Of a stretch of 64,000 bases of DNA, positions 44,586-54,894 are shown in pieces. A program made the position numbers and the translations under genes. Position 1 is the first letter of the stretch; each line of letters starts with the position of its first letter. The stretch spans positions 121,105,490 to 121,169,489 of the forward strand of contig CM053032.1 in the NCBI GenBank assembly GCA_028564925.1, given 5' to 3'. The notes under the pieces are model-generated. The model saw only the letters and a program-made list of their open reading frames with translations, searched no databases and was not told where the DNA came from. This DNA comes from Lithobates sylvaticus. Lineage: Eukaryota; Chordata; Amphibia; Anura; Ranidae.

Positions 44586-44700
44586 GTGTGGGCCTTTTTT
44601 AGCACATGTGCAGCCGATCGCACTGTTGAAATTTGCAATCTTTGCCGCAAGCAGATCAAGCGTGGCAAAAAAAAAAAAACAGCCATTTGGGTACCACATG
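44586..44700 (+). pseudogene. BED-type zinc finger remnant (hAT/ZBED transposase)
   Basis: The translation contains VWAFF, then about 11 residues, then EICNLCRKQIKRGKKKKTA and a His-containing end. This matches the BED-finger pattern (aromatic W..F, then C-x2-C, then the distal His-x-H). The frame changes just after, where MLDKEFNIP continues in another frame. BED fingers open hAT transposases and ZBED proteins. It lies inside a hAT element with a matching 8-bp target duplication, so it is most simply the decayed DNA-binding end of the transposase. Confidence 0.6.
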
Positions 44701-45387
44701 CTTGACAAGGAATTTAACATCCCATCACTCAGCCCATTGGTAAGAGCACCTTAAAGCCACACACAATGGACACAATTCTTCTACTCCTCACCTTTCGTGT
44801 CTACCCCCCGATATCTCATGACATCTCAGCAGCCTCCACTGACAGGGATGATGGTATAGCAAAGTCCTTGCAACACGTCTGCCAGCAGCACACCACCAGC
44901 TGTAGAGTATAGTAGGCAAATTTCTCTGCCCCACCTGCTGCATCAGAAAAAATAATACACTCTCTGCCACCCACATGCCCAGCGTCTAAATTCCAGCTTG
45001 TCCAAATTAAGAGAGTTTGCTGGGAAAATCTATTTAAAAGTTGCCCCACTTTACAGGCAGACTAAGGGAACCCCCCAGGCACTATATTTAAAGGAATGTT
45101 TCATTTTTATTGTTTCGCTTTAAGCATCATTAAAATCGCTGCTTCTTTAAAAACAATCAACAATTTTTTTGCATTGGTACTTGTCCCCCAGAGCAGTACC
45201 CAGGCCGCCATACCCTTTTTACGGCCAATAACATGCATATAAGCTTTCAAAATGGGGACTTGATTTTTCAAGTTTGGGTCCAATAGACTTTAATAGGGTT
45301 CGCAGTTTAGGTACGAACTTTTGCGATGTCCGATATTTCTTTACGTGAGCTTAACCGGGGGGTGTTCGGCCCATCTCTAGCAGCCAC

Positions 45388-46200
45388 ACAAGGAAATTGG
45401 ATGAGAAGCGGTTCAATCCTAAACAGCGCGGTGTCAACAGGGAGTATAAATAAATGAACAATGATGTGTTTCTCTGTGAACACAATGTACAGCAATATTG
45501 AAAATGGTAGTGACACAACACACACACACCAACCTTACTAACTATGTAACTTCAATGGGGTTAGGTGCTATGTTCAGGGCTCACAAACTTCCCACCTGGT
45601 TCATCAAGCTACCAGTGAACTGAATATTGCCTGGTTTGCTCATTCTGAGAAACATGAATAAGCAGAGATTTTATCAGTATTTCATATAATAATAAATATA
45701 ATAATATTAATAATACTAATAATGATAATAGTATTAATATTATTATTAATAATATAATGATGTTACAATATACAACAAACAATAAACAGTAACAACACTT
45801 AATATAGTCTTTCTGCATTTGTCATAACATACACAAGGGATTTCTTTAAAGAGTTAATTCAATACGTGTTCTACTCCTCCAGTCAAAAATAATAATGCGC
45901 TGTCTCTTAAAAGTGTCACGTCTGAACTAAAAAAAAAATCAAATGATATTACTTGATACCTTACAATATCATATATCCACTACCAAGTTAATAACAAAAT
46001 ATAAAGTGCAAATCATGTATGAAAGTATACATAATAAACATTCCCCATAAAGTGCAAAACATTTTCTAAAGTGAATAAATATGACTATTAAACCATTCAT
46101 TTATAAACAAATAGATTAAAAATCTAAATAATGTCAGAATAAAGTCCATCCAAGTGTAAGAAAAAGTGCTATGTGCTGAAGGTTTATATGAAAGTACTTT
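45388..46200. other. AT-rich unassigned stretch
   Basis: Holds a CR1/SINE-like tail scrap 'aaccttactaactatgtaac' at 45,531-45,550, next to a (CA)n run. ATT/AAT-rich low-complexity DNA follows at 45,685-45,765. No gene. Confidence 0.5.
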
Positions 46201-46590
46201 AAAAGAAATTCCCCTCTGGAAGACCTACACTTTCTTGACCAGTCTCTACTTGCTGTGGCATATTCCACCAGCCAGCTCCTGCTCTACTTTGACTTGTCCA
46301 GAAGCATATGCCACTCTCCACATGTGGCCTTGGAGGTGTTTAAGTGGTGTTTTCTTCCTGTCTAGTGAAATCTGCCAATGAACATTTTCAACCACACCCT
46401 GGATAAGCTTTTGTAACAATGCTTTATTCATAGAAATAGGCACAAATCCATCAAGTTCACAGTTATTTTCTGCCTGTAACATCCTCCATGCACTATTCTT
46501 CTTGCCAGTGATTCTCCAAATATCCTTTAAGGGAACAAAGATTCCATACATGAGAAGCCACCCTCCCAGTCGGGCCTTCGGCACACAGTC
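46195..46590 (-). pseudogene. ENOPH1: ENOPH1-like (enolase-phosphatase E1) decayed fragment
   Basis: The minus-strand translation has LDGFVPI (about 46,455-46,435), LIQGVVENVHWQISLDRKKT and LKHLQGHMWRVAYASGQVKVE (to about 46,282). It aligns residue for residue with the vertebrate HAD-family enzyme of methionine salvage (known segments: SLDRKTTALKQLQGHMWR and GRMKAE). Just upstream, in another frame, KGYLENHWQEE-stop-CMEDV matches the family's 'KEYLQTHWEEEEC' region. There is therefore at least one in-frame stop and one frameshift. Downstream similarity persists weakly and then ends. No intron interrupts about 330 bp, consistent with a retrocopy. Confidence 0.8.
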
Positions 46591-46600
46591 TCAGCACCTC

Positions 46601-47398
46601 TCCCCAATTTCCATGTTCCCCTTTGTCTCACCTGCCCACCTAGGACTACCTACACTGCTTATCAACCACTTACTTATTTGATCAAATAAACAATGGTAAT
46701 GTGCAAAATATGGAATCCCCGAGCAACCAATCGGTATTCAACCTTTAAAACTACCAAAGTATTTCAATCCCTGTCCGTGCAGTTCTGAGACTTGCACATC
46801 CCTGCCAAACTGTACAGTCAAGCTGGAGACCAGACTTGTTTTCTGCTGTAGAAATGAAGCTAGGTCACCTCCCTGACCCCAGCTTGTGATTGAACAGTGA
46901 AGGAGCTGCAGCATCAGCTCACATGTGTGCTTACACTTTTCTTTTCAGCATGCTTATGCATGAAGTACACCTGATTGTGTCCTATTTCTGTCCTTCCTTG
47001 TCCCAGTCTGTGTAGAGAAGATTACTGTACATATGCTGTAGTATAGATGATTACATAAGGGTGAAACTTAAACTAGCTGCGTTAAAAAAAAATGTAGGAA
47101 TAAATGACTGTGCTTTTTTTTTTTTTTTGTATTTGCCTGAAGTTCAGCTTCAGTCTTATCTTTTAATTGATTTCAATGAACAGAAAGCAATTTGGTCGCC
47201 TTGGGTTAATGCACTTGGTACAATAATATTGCATTTTGTACTGCCTTATTGAATAGCTTGCTATTAATGTCTATTTGCTTTGTCTAATTCGGGACTGCTC
47301 TTTTTTATATAAAAATATAGGTGAAAAGTTATTTATCCATAATGTCAAAGCTCTGTGACCTTGAGTAACAAATAAGACTGCAGCAAGGAAATCAACAG
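46601..47398. other. No recognised feature
   Basis: Non-coding. Could contain decayed flanks of the ENOPH1 copy, but no alignment is evident. A T run lies at 47,116-47,128. Confidence 0.4.
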
Positions 47399-47585
47399 TT
47401 TAATACAAGCAGATCAGGAAAGCCATTCGGCATGGTCAGGCTGAAACAAGGCTCAAAATTCTTTGCACGCATTCCATGCAGCCCTGGGATTCAGTGCTCT
47501 CTCTCCATTGATTTGTAAATTAAAATGCACAGATCTTGAAGCGTGCTGTCTGACTGCAGCTCTGAGAACACTTTGTATGCAGCCC
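47399..47585 (+). repeat. Unclassified dispersed repeat, copy 2
   Basis: Near-identical to 44,319-44,500 ('tttaatacaagcagatcagg', 'ggcatggtcaggctgaaac', 'cacgcattccatgcagccc'). It is followed by an A run at 47,637, but no retroelement protein is near. Confidence 0.8.
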
Positions 47586-48312
47586 TTGATCTACCAGTAC
47601 TGCACCAAGGACAGCTCTTGTTGCTTAGTGCTTGTAAAAAAAAAATGCTTTGCTTACTAAATAACATGAAATCTACATATGAAAATACTTACTAGCTACT
47701 GCAGTCAGGTGGGCACAGTCCACTCTGAATGCATTTGTTGGCACATACAGAAGATAAGACTATAAAATAAGAACTGTGATTAGGGAGAAAATACATTATA
47801 ACAGAATAACTGCAGTACAATATATTCACAGACATTTTGTATGCAACAGAGTATACTATAAGGCATCTATATACAAGGTAAATATATATATATTTGTAGT
47901 CAGAGTCTTAACTTGGAAATGCGATACCCTAACTACCAAGGCCTTAGGTGTGCCTTGGCCTAGCTGGTCAATACACCTCAAAAGAGGGCAAAAAGACACA
48001 AAAGTAGATAAGAAAAGCTTGATGAAGGGTAGGTATCAATCCGTCTAGTAGAGTAGCGAACGCCTGCATGGCTTCAGTACATCCGGTATCCGGTATAGAA
48101 GGGACCCCCTATTTGGAACCTGTGAACTGCCCAGAACCCAAATAAATGTCCCGTAAATGATTTGGATTAAGCCTAATTTCCGAGAAAACCCAGACATAAG
48201 AGCAAACTGCTTGTAGTGAGAGGATACGTGGTGGAAAGGGAGCAAGGGCTGACCTGAGGAGCCCCTGCAAAATAATTGCAGAGAAGATGAAACACTTCAA
48301 AACGGACACCAT
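47586..48312. other. No recognised feature
   Basis: Non-coding with a short TA run at 47,883-47,892. No family identified. Confidence 0.4.
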
Positions 48313-48316
48313 TTAA

Positions 48317-48622
48317 AGGGGTTGTAAAGCTAAAAAATGTTTTGGCAATATCTGATGTATATGCTATATAGATCATGAATCTAGATGTTATTTCTTCCGA
48401 AAAATGTTGTAGTCCCAAAGGGAGGGGGCGAGCACGCTGACTAACCCCTAGCCTGAACGGCTCGGATGATGGGGGCAAGCTTCAAGAGGAGGAACAGGAA
48501 GTTGAAAATTCACACACAGAAAAAAAGCATTTACAAAGGAAAACAAAGGAAAAGGTAAGTGAACCAACAGTACACTACCTTAAAGGAACATATTTAGAAA
48601 AAAAAACAAAAAAACCTTTAGT
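48317..48622. mobile_element. TTAA-type MITE, AGGGGTTGTAAAG end, right end decayed
   Basis: Begins AGGGGTTGTAAAGCTAAAAA after TTAA (48,313-48,316). It contains 'gggagggggcgagcacgctg' and 'aacaggaagttgaaaattc', blocks of a palindromic frog MITE of which only one arm is left. The right end is near 48,610-48,622 ('aaaaaaacctttag') and lacks a clear TTAA. Confidence 0.6.
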
Positions 48623-49050
48623 ATTAGTATTTAGTGAAATTCCGACAAACCCCTGGCCTGTCTGTCTATTCTTGGTATGGGGAAGTTTGGGCGGGTGAGC
48701 CGCAAAAATGGACAAACTGACAGGAGTTTGCAGGGGTCGAAAGTGCTGGATACCTGATAGATTTGTTTGATAATGTTGGCGGATAAGGCAAATATGCTGT
48801 GGCAAAATACAGTACATCGTTAAACATGGAGAAACCATACAAGATTCCCAGAAAACTGGTCCCACATGATTTAAATTGGGTCATGCTACTGCTTGTAACC
48901 TGACAACCGAGTCGGAGTCCTGAACAGGGGAAGGAGGGCCAGACTCCATCCTAGGGAATAAGTCTCATAACATGATTCAGCATACCCACAGTGACTGTAA
49001 GCCCCCCTTTTGAACAGGCTGGGGATCGGACAAAAGATAAATGGTGGGGG
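48623..49050. other. No recognised feature
   Basis: No gene or repeat recognised. Confidence 0.35.
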
Positions 49051-49054
49051 GGAA

Positions 49055-49458
49055 ATGTGCAGGGGTCCCAAGGTGGGGGCAATGTGTAATGTGCAGGGGT
49101 CCCAAGCTGGGGGGGGCAATATGAAGGGGCCCTGAGCTGGTAGGGGGCAATGTGCAGGGGTCCCAAGCTGGGGAGGCAATGAGCAGGGGTCCTGAGGTGG
49201 GGGTCAATGTGTAATATTCAGGGGTCCCAAGCTGGGGGGGCAATCTGCAGGGGTTCCAAGTTCGGGGGCAATGTGTAATGTGCACGGGTCCTGAGCTGGG
49301 GAGGCAATGTACAGGGGTCCAGAGGTGGGGGGGCAATGTGTAATATGCAGGGGTCCCGAGCTGGGGGGGCAATGTGCAAGGGTCCCGAGCTGGGGGGGCA
49401 ATGTGCAGGGGTCCCGAGCTGGGGGGGCAATGTGCAGGGGTCCCGAGCTGGGGGCTAG
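49055..49458. repeat. 30-bp G-rich minisatellite
   Basis: About 13 units like 'ggggtcccgagctggggggg' plus 'caatgtgcag'. Some are lengthened by an extra 'caatgtgtaat' block. The Pro/His-rich frames of up to 172 codons on the minus strand result from the period being a multiple of three. Each unit has G runs that could form G-quadruplexes. Confidence 0.95.
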
Positions 49459-50034
49459 AATGGACCTGCAGAATGGCTAACTTACTGTGTTGCACCTAAT
49501 GCAGCATCCAGTGCCAAATAGAAAGATTATACATCTTCTCCTTGGCAGAAGTATGGCCCCAGGGCAAAGTGGAAGATTAGCCATTCCAGAAGCTGCAAAA
49601 AAGAGCCCCAGTGATTCTGTAATGCCGCGTACACACGTATAACTCAGTGTTTCAAGATACTATCCTGTGTTCCATAATGTACGACAATAAATATTTATGT
49701 ACAATTCTGCCCCACAATGTTCTATTCATATGCTGCAACAGAATGCACTGATGGACCGGTCTGCAGTCTGTTTATAGATTAAAAGGAGACTTCAGTACAC
49801 AGAGTACTATCTTTTCTTTCTCAGTTACAATTTGGGAGTGCCACCACCTCCTCTCAGGTTTTGGAAAATATATATATATATATATAATATACATATAATT
49901 TGTATTTTCCCATAAACAGATAGTTCAGGCTGGTTTAGCAGGTCAGACTGTTTATTAACCACATTGAATGTGCTACTACTGCAAAAGATTGTTTGCTGTA
50001 TTTTGTCTGAACTTTTTTTGCAGAACAGAGAAAA
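49459..50034. other. No gene; possible MITE end at 49,620
   Basis: 'taatgccgcgtacacacg' at 49,619-49,636 is a terminus I associate with a frog MITE family, but the other end is not found. A TA run lies at 49,868-49,886. Confidence 0.35.
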
Positions 50035-50040
50035 CAAAAG

Positions 50041-50547
50041 CATAGTTGCCAACATTCTCAAAAAATGTGTAAGGACACTTTATTGTCTGTAGGCTGAGTC
50101 TTCCTATAATTAGGAGGTGGCCATTCATTTGTAAGCATGGTTTAGCTGGGGGGGTGGTCTAAACTAAATATTTTGCAGCGCACTTGTCACCACAGATGCA
50201 TCTTGTCACCACAGATACAGCTTGTCACCAAGATACAGAGAATTTTGTCACCACAGATGCAGCTAGTCCATGCTGATCTGTATCAGTGATTCGGTCATCA
50301 CACAATTTACAGCTCTCATGGAGGCCGAAGGGAAGAAAAAGATGCAGAACCTGGGTGGCAATTAAAGCGGCTGCTAATATAAATGGAGCAGCTACCTGCG
50401 ATCCACCTCTTGTTTCTTTTTCACGAGAGCTGGTCTTCTGTAAAATGGTGGTTGAGACAATTCATTAGGGCCGGCCCTGGACCTCTAGCACCAAATCGGG
50501 AAAACAACAATTTCCCGTGAAATTTCCCAGGACTGTTGGCAACTATG
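50041..50547. mobile_element. MITE with CATAGTTGCCAAC ends
   Basis: CATAGTTGCCAACA at the left and TGTTGGCAACTATG at the right are perfect inverted repeats. CAAAAG flanks both sides (50,035-50,040 and 50,548-50,553). Inside, 50,184-50,268 holds a short tandem series of 'cttgtcaccacagat-cag' (units of about 21 bp). Non-coding. The superfamily is unclear, possibly hAT. Confidence 0.8.
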
Positions 50548-50733
50548 CAAAAGAAAGGAAAAAATAGATAATAGCCAGATCATTAATAGGATGGTCAGGA
50601 AACTAGCATTAACTCACGCTATCTATAAAATGTAGCCTCTCTTACAGCTTGTTCACACTTACTAGCATTTTTTTGTCAGGAGCTTGGGAGGCAGTTTTGA
50701 CTACTGCCAAACACCCTAAAAACATTGATCTAA

Positions 50734-51105
50734 GGCCTCATGCACATTGGGCATTTAGCCCCGATGCACAAGGCTCCAATGTTTTGGTTAAGTTAGTGGG
50801 CACAAGTGACCCACCCAGCCCGCTGCCAGCAGCCTGTAAAACTCCATGAGAGAATGACAGCTGCTGCAGCTGGATGGTGCTCCCAGCAGGGCCTTATGCT
50901 TACTAGAGCAGAATGAGCCTAGGGTAGAATGCCTGGAATGCAGACTGCTTGTGTTCCAAGAATTCATTCCTGGACACATACTGCCATAAAAGCAAGTACC
51001 TCTAGGTGTCCCAGCCCGCCGCAGCAGCTGCCAGCCTCTATGCTTGCTGCCCACACCTAAAAGCCAGAGCCTCATGCATTGGGGCTAAATGCCCATTTTG
51101 TAGGG
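50734..51105. mobile_element. MITE-like inverted repeat unit
   Basis: The 27-bp arm at 50,749-50,775 ('gggcatttagccccg...') is the inverse of 51,068-51,094 with three mismatches. The middle contains a second, smaller palindrome series ('gctgctgcagc', 'ctggcagcag'). 'gcctcatgca' starts and ends the unit. No coding content. Confidence 0.7.
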
Positions 51106-51680
51106 GGGCTAAAAGTAAGATTAAGCTGACGCTTGGCAGTTTCTACAGCATTCAGTCCAAGACTGTCTCTCTTCCTAAGTACAAAAGAAAAAAATGGTTG
51201 CACACCAAACTTGTTCCAACATAGATGAAAGTTTAATATTTTGGACAAGGTACAACATACAGCCCTGCCCATTGTACAGCCTTTTTTTTTGCACTGTGGA
51301 TATTTCTTTCGATGTCAGCACCTGGTCAACCAGTGAGTTAACTGACGTTGGGGCTTGTGGGCACCACCAGCTTTTTTCTTGCCATTGTTTCTATAGGTTA
51401 TCTAGGCAGCTCTTTGTTTTTAAAAGCAGGGTATGGAGGATTTGTAGACTCATTTAGATGTATGTTTGTGGTTTGATCTTTAGCTATTGAGCTCTGTGAA
51501 CCAAGGCTTTTGTTTTCAGAAAGAATATAAGCCCAACTGAAGGTTACAGAAAAACATACATAGTCAGATAGACATTGTACTAATGAGTGATCAAATGTTT
51601 CTCGAAACCCTGTCTGCAGTGTCTGCCTCAGTTGTAGCTTACAAAATGTATTACCGGCATAATAAACACTGCACATCACC
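51106..51680. other. No recognised feature
   Basis: Contains 'ggttgcacaccaaacttg' and 'acatagatgaaagtttaata', words I associate with repeat termini, but no complete unit. Confidence 0.3.
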
Positions 51681-51684
51681 TTAA

Positions 51685-52192
51685 AGTGTAACTAAACCCA
51701 CAATAGTAAAATCAGTCTGTATATGCAGTAAAGCATGCTTGTTATACTCACTGTGGAACCTAAGGGGTTAATCCTCCGCATTGTGTAAAAAGTCCTGATT
51801 TTCCTTATCCACCCCTTCTTCTATTGTCCTCAATCCATCTGCTGATAGCACAGAGCCTTGGAGACACTTTGTACATTCTCAGTTTGGTGTGTATCGCTAG
51901 AGAGCTTTTTTTGTGGAAAATGTATGTGATCAGCACAGGCCAATCAGAACTGTCCAGACAGAGGGTCAGGAGCCATGCAACCTCGTAGGGCAGTCAGAGA
52001 AGAATGTTTTCATCTTCTCCTGCAAGCTTTATCCAGTGCTCTACAGGACACTGGTAGAAGTCATAAGACTGCTATATACTGCTGATGAGAAAAGGTATTT
52101 AGCAGTTTATATTTACTAAAATAATTGCATTTGCTCTGTGTACTTTAAGACACCAGATATAGTGAATACAGGGTCCTGGATTTAGTAACACT
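51685..52192. mobile_element. TTAA-bounded MITE, AGTGTAACTAAACCC ends
   Basis: TTAA at 51,681-51,684 and 52,193-52,196. Ends AGTGTAACTAAACCC and (reversed) AGTGTTACTAAATCC, differing at two positions. The left terminus matches that at 26,547. Non-coding, no transposase. Confidence 0.9.
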
Positions 52193-53262
52193 TTAAGGCT
52201 GGATTCAGAGTATTGCACTGCATTCTGAATGGCACTAGGGATGAGCCTGATGTTTGAGTCGAATGTAAGTTCGACTCGAACATCAGGTGTTCGCCTGTAC
52301 ATCGAATAGCGAACAATCTGAGGTGTTCGCAGCAAATTCGAAAGCCGCGGAACACCCTTTAAAACTCTATGGGAGAAATCAAAAGTGCTAATTTTAAAGA
52401 CTTATATGCATGGTATTGTCATTAAAAGTGTTTGGGGACCAGGGACCTGCCCCAGGGGACATGTATCGATGCAAAAAAAAGTTTTAAAAACTGATGTTTT
52501 TTCGGGAGCAGTGATTTTAATAATGCCTAAAGTGAAACAATAAAAGTGTATTATTCCTTTAAATTCCTTGAAATTTTCGTACATGGGGGTGTCTATAGTA
52601 TGCCTGTAAAGTGGCGCATGTTTCCTGTGTTTAGGACAGTCCGAGCGCAAAATGACATTTCTAAAGGAAAAAAAGTAATTTAAAAGTACTCGCGGCTATA
52701 ATGAATTGTCGGTCCTGGCAATACACATAAAAGTTCATTGATAAAAACTGCATGGAATTCCCCCACAGGGGAACCCCGAACCAAACATTTTTTAAAAAAA
52801 TGCATGGTGATCCCCCGCATATTAAGGGGAACCCCGCTCCAAAATTAAAAAATAAAATGGCATGGGGGTCCCCCTCAAAAGGGGGACCCTTTTCCGAGCA
52901 CGTAACCTGGCAGGCCACAGGAAAAGAGGGGAGGACGAGAGAGCGGGCCCCCACACTCCTGAACTGTACCAGGCCACATGCCCTCAACATTGGGAGGGTG
53001 CTTTGTGGTAGCCCCCCAAAGCACCCTGTCCCCATGTTGATGGGGAGAAGAGCCTCATCCCCACAACCCTTGCCCGGTGGTTGTGGGGGTCTGCGGGTGA
53101 GGGGCTTTTCGGAATCTGGAAGCCCCTTTAACAAGGGGACCCCCAGATCTCGCCCCCCCCCCCTGTGTGAAATGGTAACAGGGTACAAATGTACCAATAC
53201 CATTTCACAAAAAATGGGTGAAAATGGTAAAAAAAATACAATACACGCCTTGGGACAGGTCC

Positions 53263-53394
53263 TTTATTAAAAAAATAAAAAATAAAACTGTCCCACAAAG
53301 TCTTCTTCTTCTCTCGCTCAAACGGACCGAAAAAAAAAGCCACAAGCAGCCTACGATCTGCCTGACCAGCCTCTCAGGTGACAGTTCTTTTATA
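53263..53394 (-). promoter_or_regulatory. Left-arm TATA box and poly(A) signal, copy A
   Basis: On the minus strand TATAAAAG lies at 53,387-53,394 and AATAAA at 53,263-53,268, about 120 bp downstream. It mirrors the right-arm pair at 53,693-53,791. Transcription is not shown. Confidence 0.4.
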
Positions 53395-53692
53395 ACTGAG
53401 GGCAGGGCCACACAATGACATTGATGGGTGACCCTGCCCACCTCTGATGCACAGGGACATTCCTATGGCTTTCCAGTAGCGTCAGAGGGGGCGGGGTTAC
53501 TCAGTTACGTAACCGAGTGACCCCACCCCCTCTGATGCAACGGGAAAGCCATAGGGATGTCCCCGCGCATCAGAGGGGGCGGACCGGGTGGCCCCGCCCC
53601 CTCTGATGCTATGGGAAAGCCATAGGGATGTCCCCGTGCTTCAGAGGGGGGCGGGGTCACCCGGCAACATCATCGTGTGGCCCAGTCCTCAG

Positions 53693-53791
53693 TTATAAAA
53701 TAACTGTTACCTGAGAGGCCGGTCATTATGGCGGTTGCCTCCCATGGAGGCAGATCGTAGGCAGCTTGCAGCTTTTTTATAATTTAATAAA
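53693..53791 (+). promoter_or_regulatory. Right-arm TATA box and poly(A) signal, copy A
   Basis: TTATAAAA at 53,693-53,700 and AATAAA at 53,786-53,791, followed by 'ggacttgtcccaaggc'. The pair points away from the centre and mirrors the left arm. Confidence 0.4.
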
Positions 53792-54894
53792 GGACTTGTC
53801 CCAAGGCATGTATTGTCTTTTTTTTACCATTTTCACAAATATTTTGTGAAATGGTAGGGGTACATGTGTACCCCGTTACCATTTCACACGGGGGCGGGGA
53901 TCTGGGGGTCCCCTTGTTAAAGGGGGCTTCCAGATTCCGATAAGCCCCCTGCCCGCAGACCCCCACAACCACCGGGCAAGGGTTGTGGGGATGAGGCCCT
54001 TCTCCTCATCAACATGGGGACAAGGTGCTTTGGGGGGCTACCCCAAAGCACCCTCCTAATGTTGAGGGCATGTGGCCTGGTACGGTTCAGGGGGGGCGAT
54101 CGCTCATCCCCCCTCTTTTCCTGCGGCCTGCCAGGTTGCGTACTCAGATAAGGGTCTGGTATGGATTTTTGGGGGGACCCCACGCCATTTTTTTTTTATT
54201 TTGTTGCAGGGTTCCCCTTAATATCCATACCAGAGCTGAAGGGTCTGATATGGATTTTGAGGGGGACCCCCACTCCATTTTTTTTTACATTTTGGCACGG
54301 GGTTCCCCTTAATATCCATACCAGACCTGAAAGGCCTGGTATGGAATTTGGGGGGACCCCCACGCTTTTTTTTTTTTAATTTTGGTTCGAGGTTCCCCTG
54401 TGGGGCAATCCCATGCCGTTTTTATCAATTAACTTTTATGTGTATTGCCGGGACGACAATTTATTATAGCCGCGAGTACTTTTAAATTACTCTTTTTCCT
54501 TTAGAAATGTAATTTTGCTCTCGGGCTGTTCTAAACACGGGAAACATGCACCACTTTACAGGCATACTATAGACACCCCTCAGGTACAAAATTTAAAGGA
54601 ATATTACACTTTTATTATTTCACTTTAAGCATTATTAAATTAATGCTCCCGAAAAAATGGCAGTTTTTAAAAACATTTTTGCATTGATCCATGTCCCCTG
54701 GGGCAGGACCCAGGTCCCTAAACACTTTTTATGACAATACCATGCATATAAGCCTTTAAAATTAGCACTTTTGATTTTTCATGTTCGTGTCCCATAGACT
54801 AACAGTGTTTGCGTGTTTGAACTAATTTTTTGCCTGTTCGCATGTTCTGCTACGAACCGAACAGGGGGGTGTTTGGCTCATCCCTAAATGGCAC

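Larger units (their letters stand above)
41649..45379 (+). mobile_element. hAT element, relative of the foldback elements, with BED-finger remnant and nested insertions
   Basis: Borders TAGAGTTGGC and CATCTCTA are flanked by the exact 8-mer GCAGCCAC (41,641-41,648 and 45,380-45,387). The right end (45,050-45,379) is homologous to the right ends at 54,550-54,886. It shows 'actatatttaaaggaatg' and 'gcattggtacttgtccccc', and ends 'gggggtgttcggcccatctcta'. A BED zinc-finger remnant at 44,586-44,700 fits a hAT/ZBED-type transposase. Inside lie a palindromic element and a CR1 copy. Inactive. Confidence 0.75.
52236..54886. mobile_element. Giant foldback hAT element (copy A), 2.65 kb
   Basis: Ends TAGGGATGAGC and (reversed) TAGGGATGAGCCAAACACC. 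The 8-mer AATGGCAC is duplicated exactly at 52,228-52,235 and 54,887-54,894. Nearly the whole element is one long inverted repeat centred near 53,527. For example, 'acctggcaggcca' (52,905) pairs with 'ggcctgccaggt' (54,124), and 'ccacaacccttgcccgg' (53,060) with 'ccgggcaagggttgtgg' (53,973). No transposase frame. TATA boxes and AATAAA signals are annotated separately. By ends and target it belongs with 57,897-60,707 and 41,649-45,379. Confidence 0.9.

Noticed and set aside
46246-46584. Intact 112-codon gene
   Set aside because: The frame is a fragment of ENOPH1 with an out-of-frame upstream part and an in-frame stop in the matching frame. It is a pseudogene.
44319-47585. LTR pair of a retroelement (two direct repeats 3 kb apart)
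   Set aside because: The copies lack TG...CA ends. The interval holds the end of a hAT element and the ENOPH1 relic rather than retroelement genes, and no target duplication flanks the pair.
48977-49495. 172-codon Pro/His-rich minus-strand frame
   Set aside because: 30-bp minisatellite translation, not conserved-looking.
52661-53270. Frames of 172-180 codons in foldback copy A
   Set aside because: They run through inverted-repeat DNA on both strands, have no domain, and are broken in copy B.
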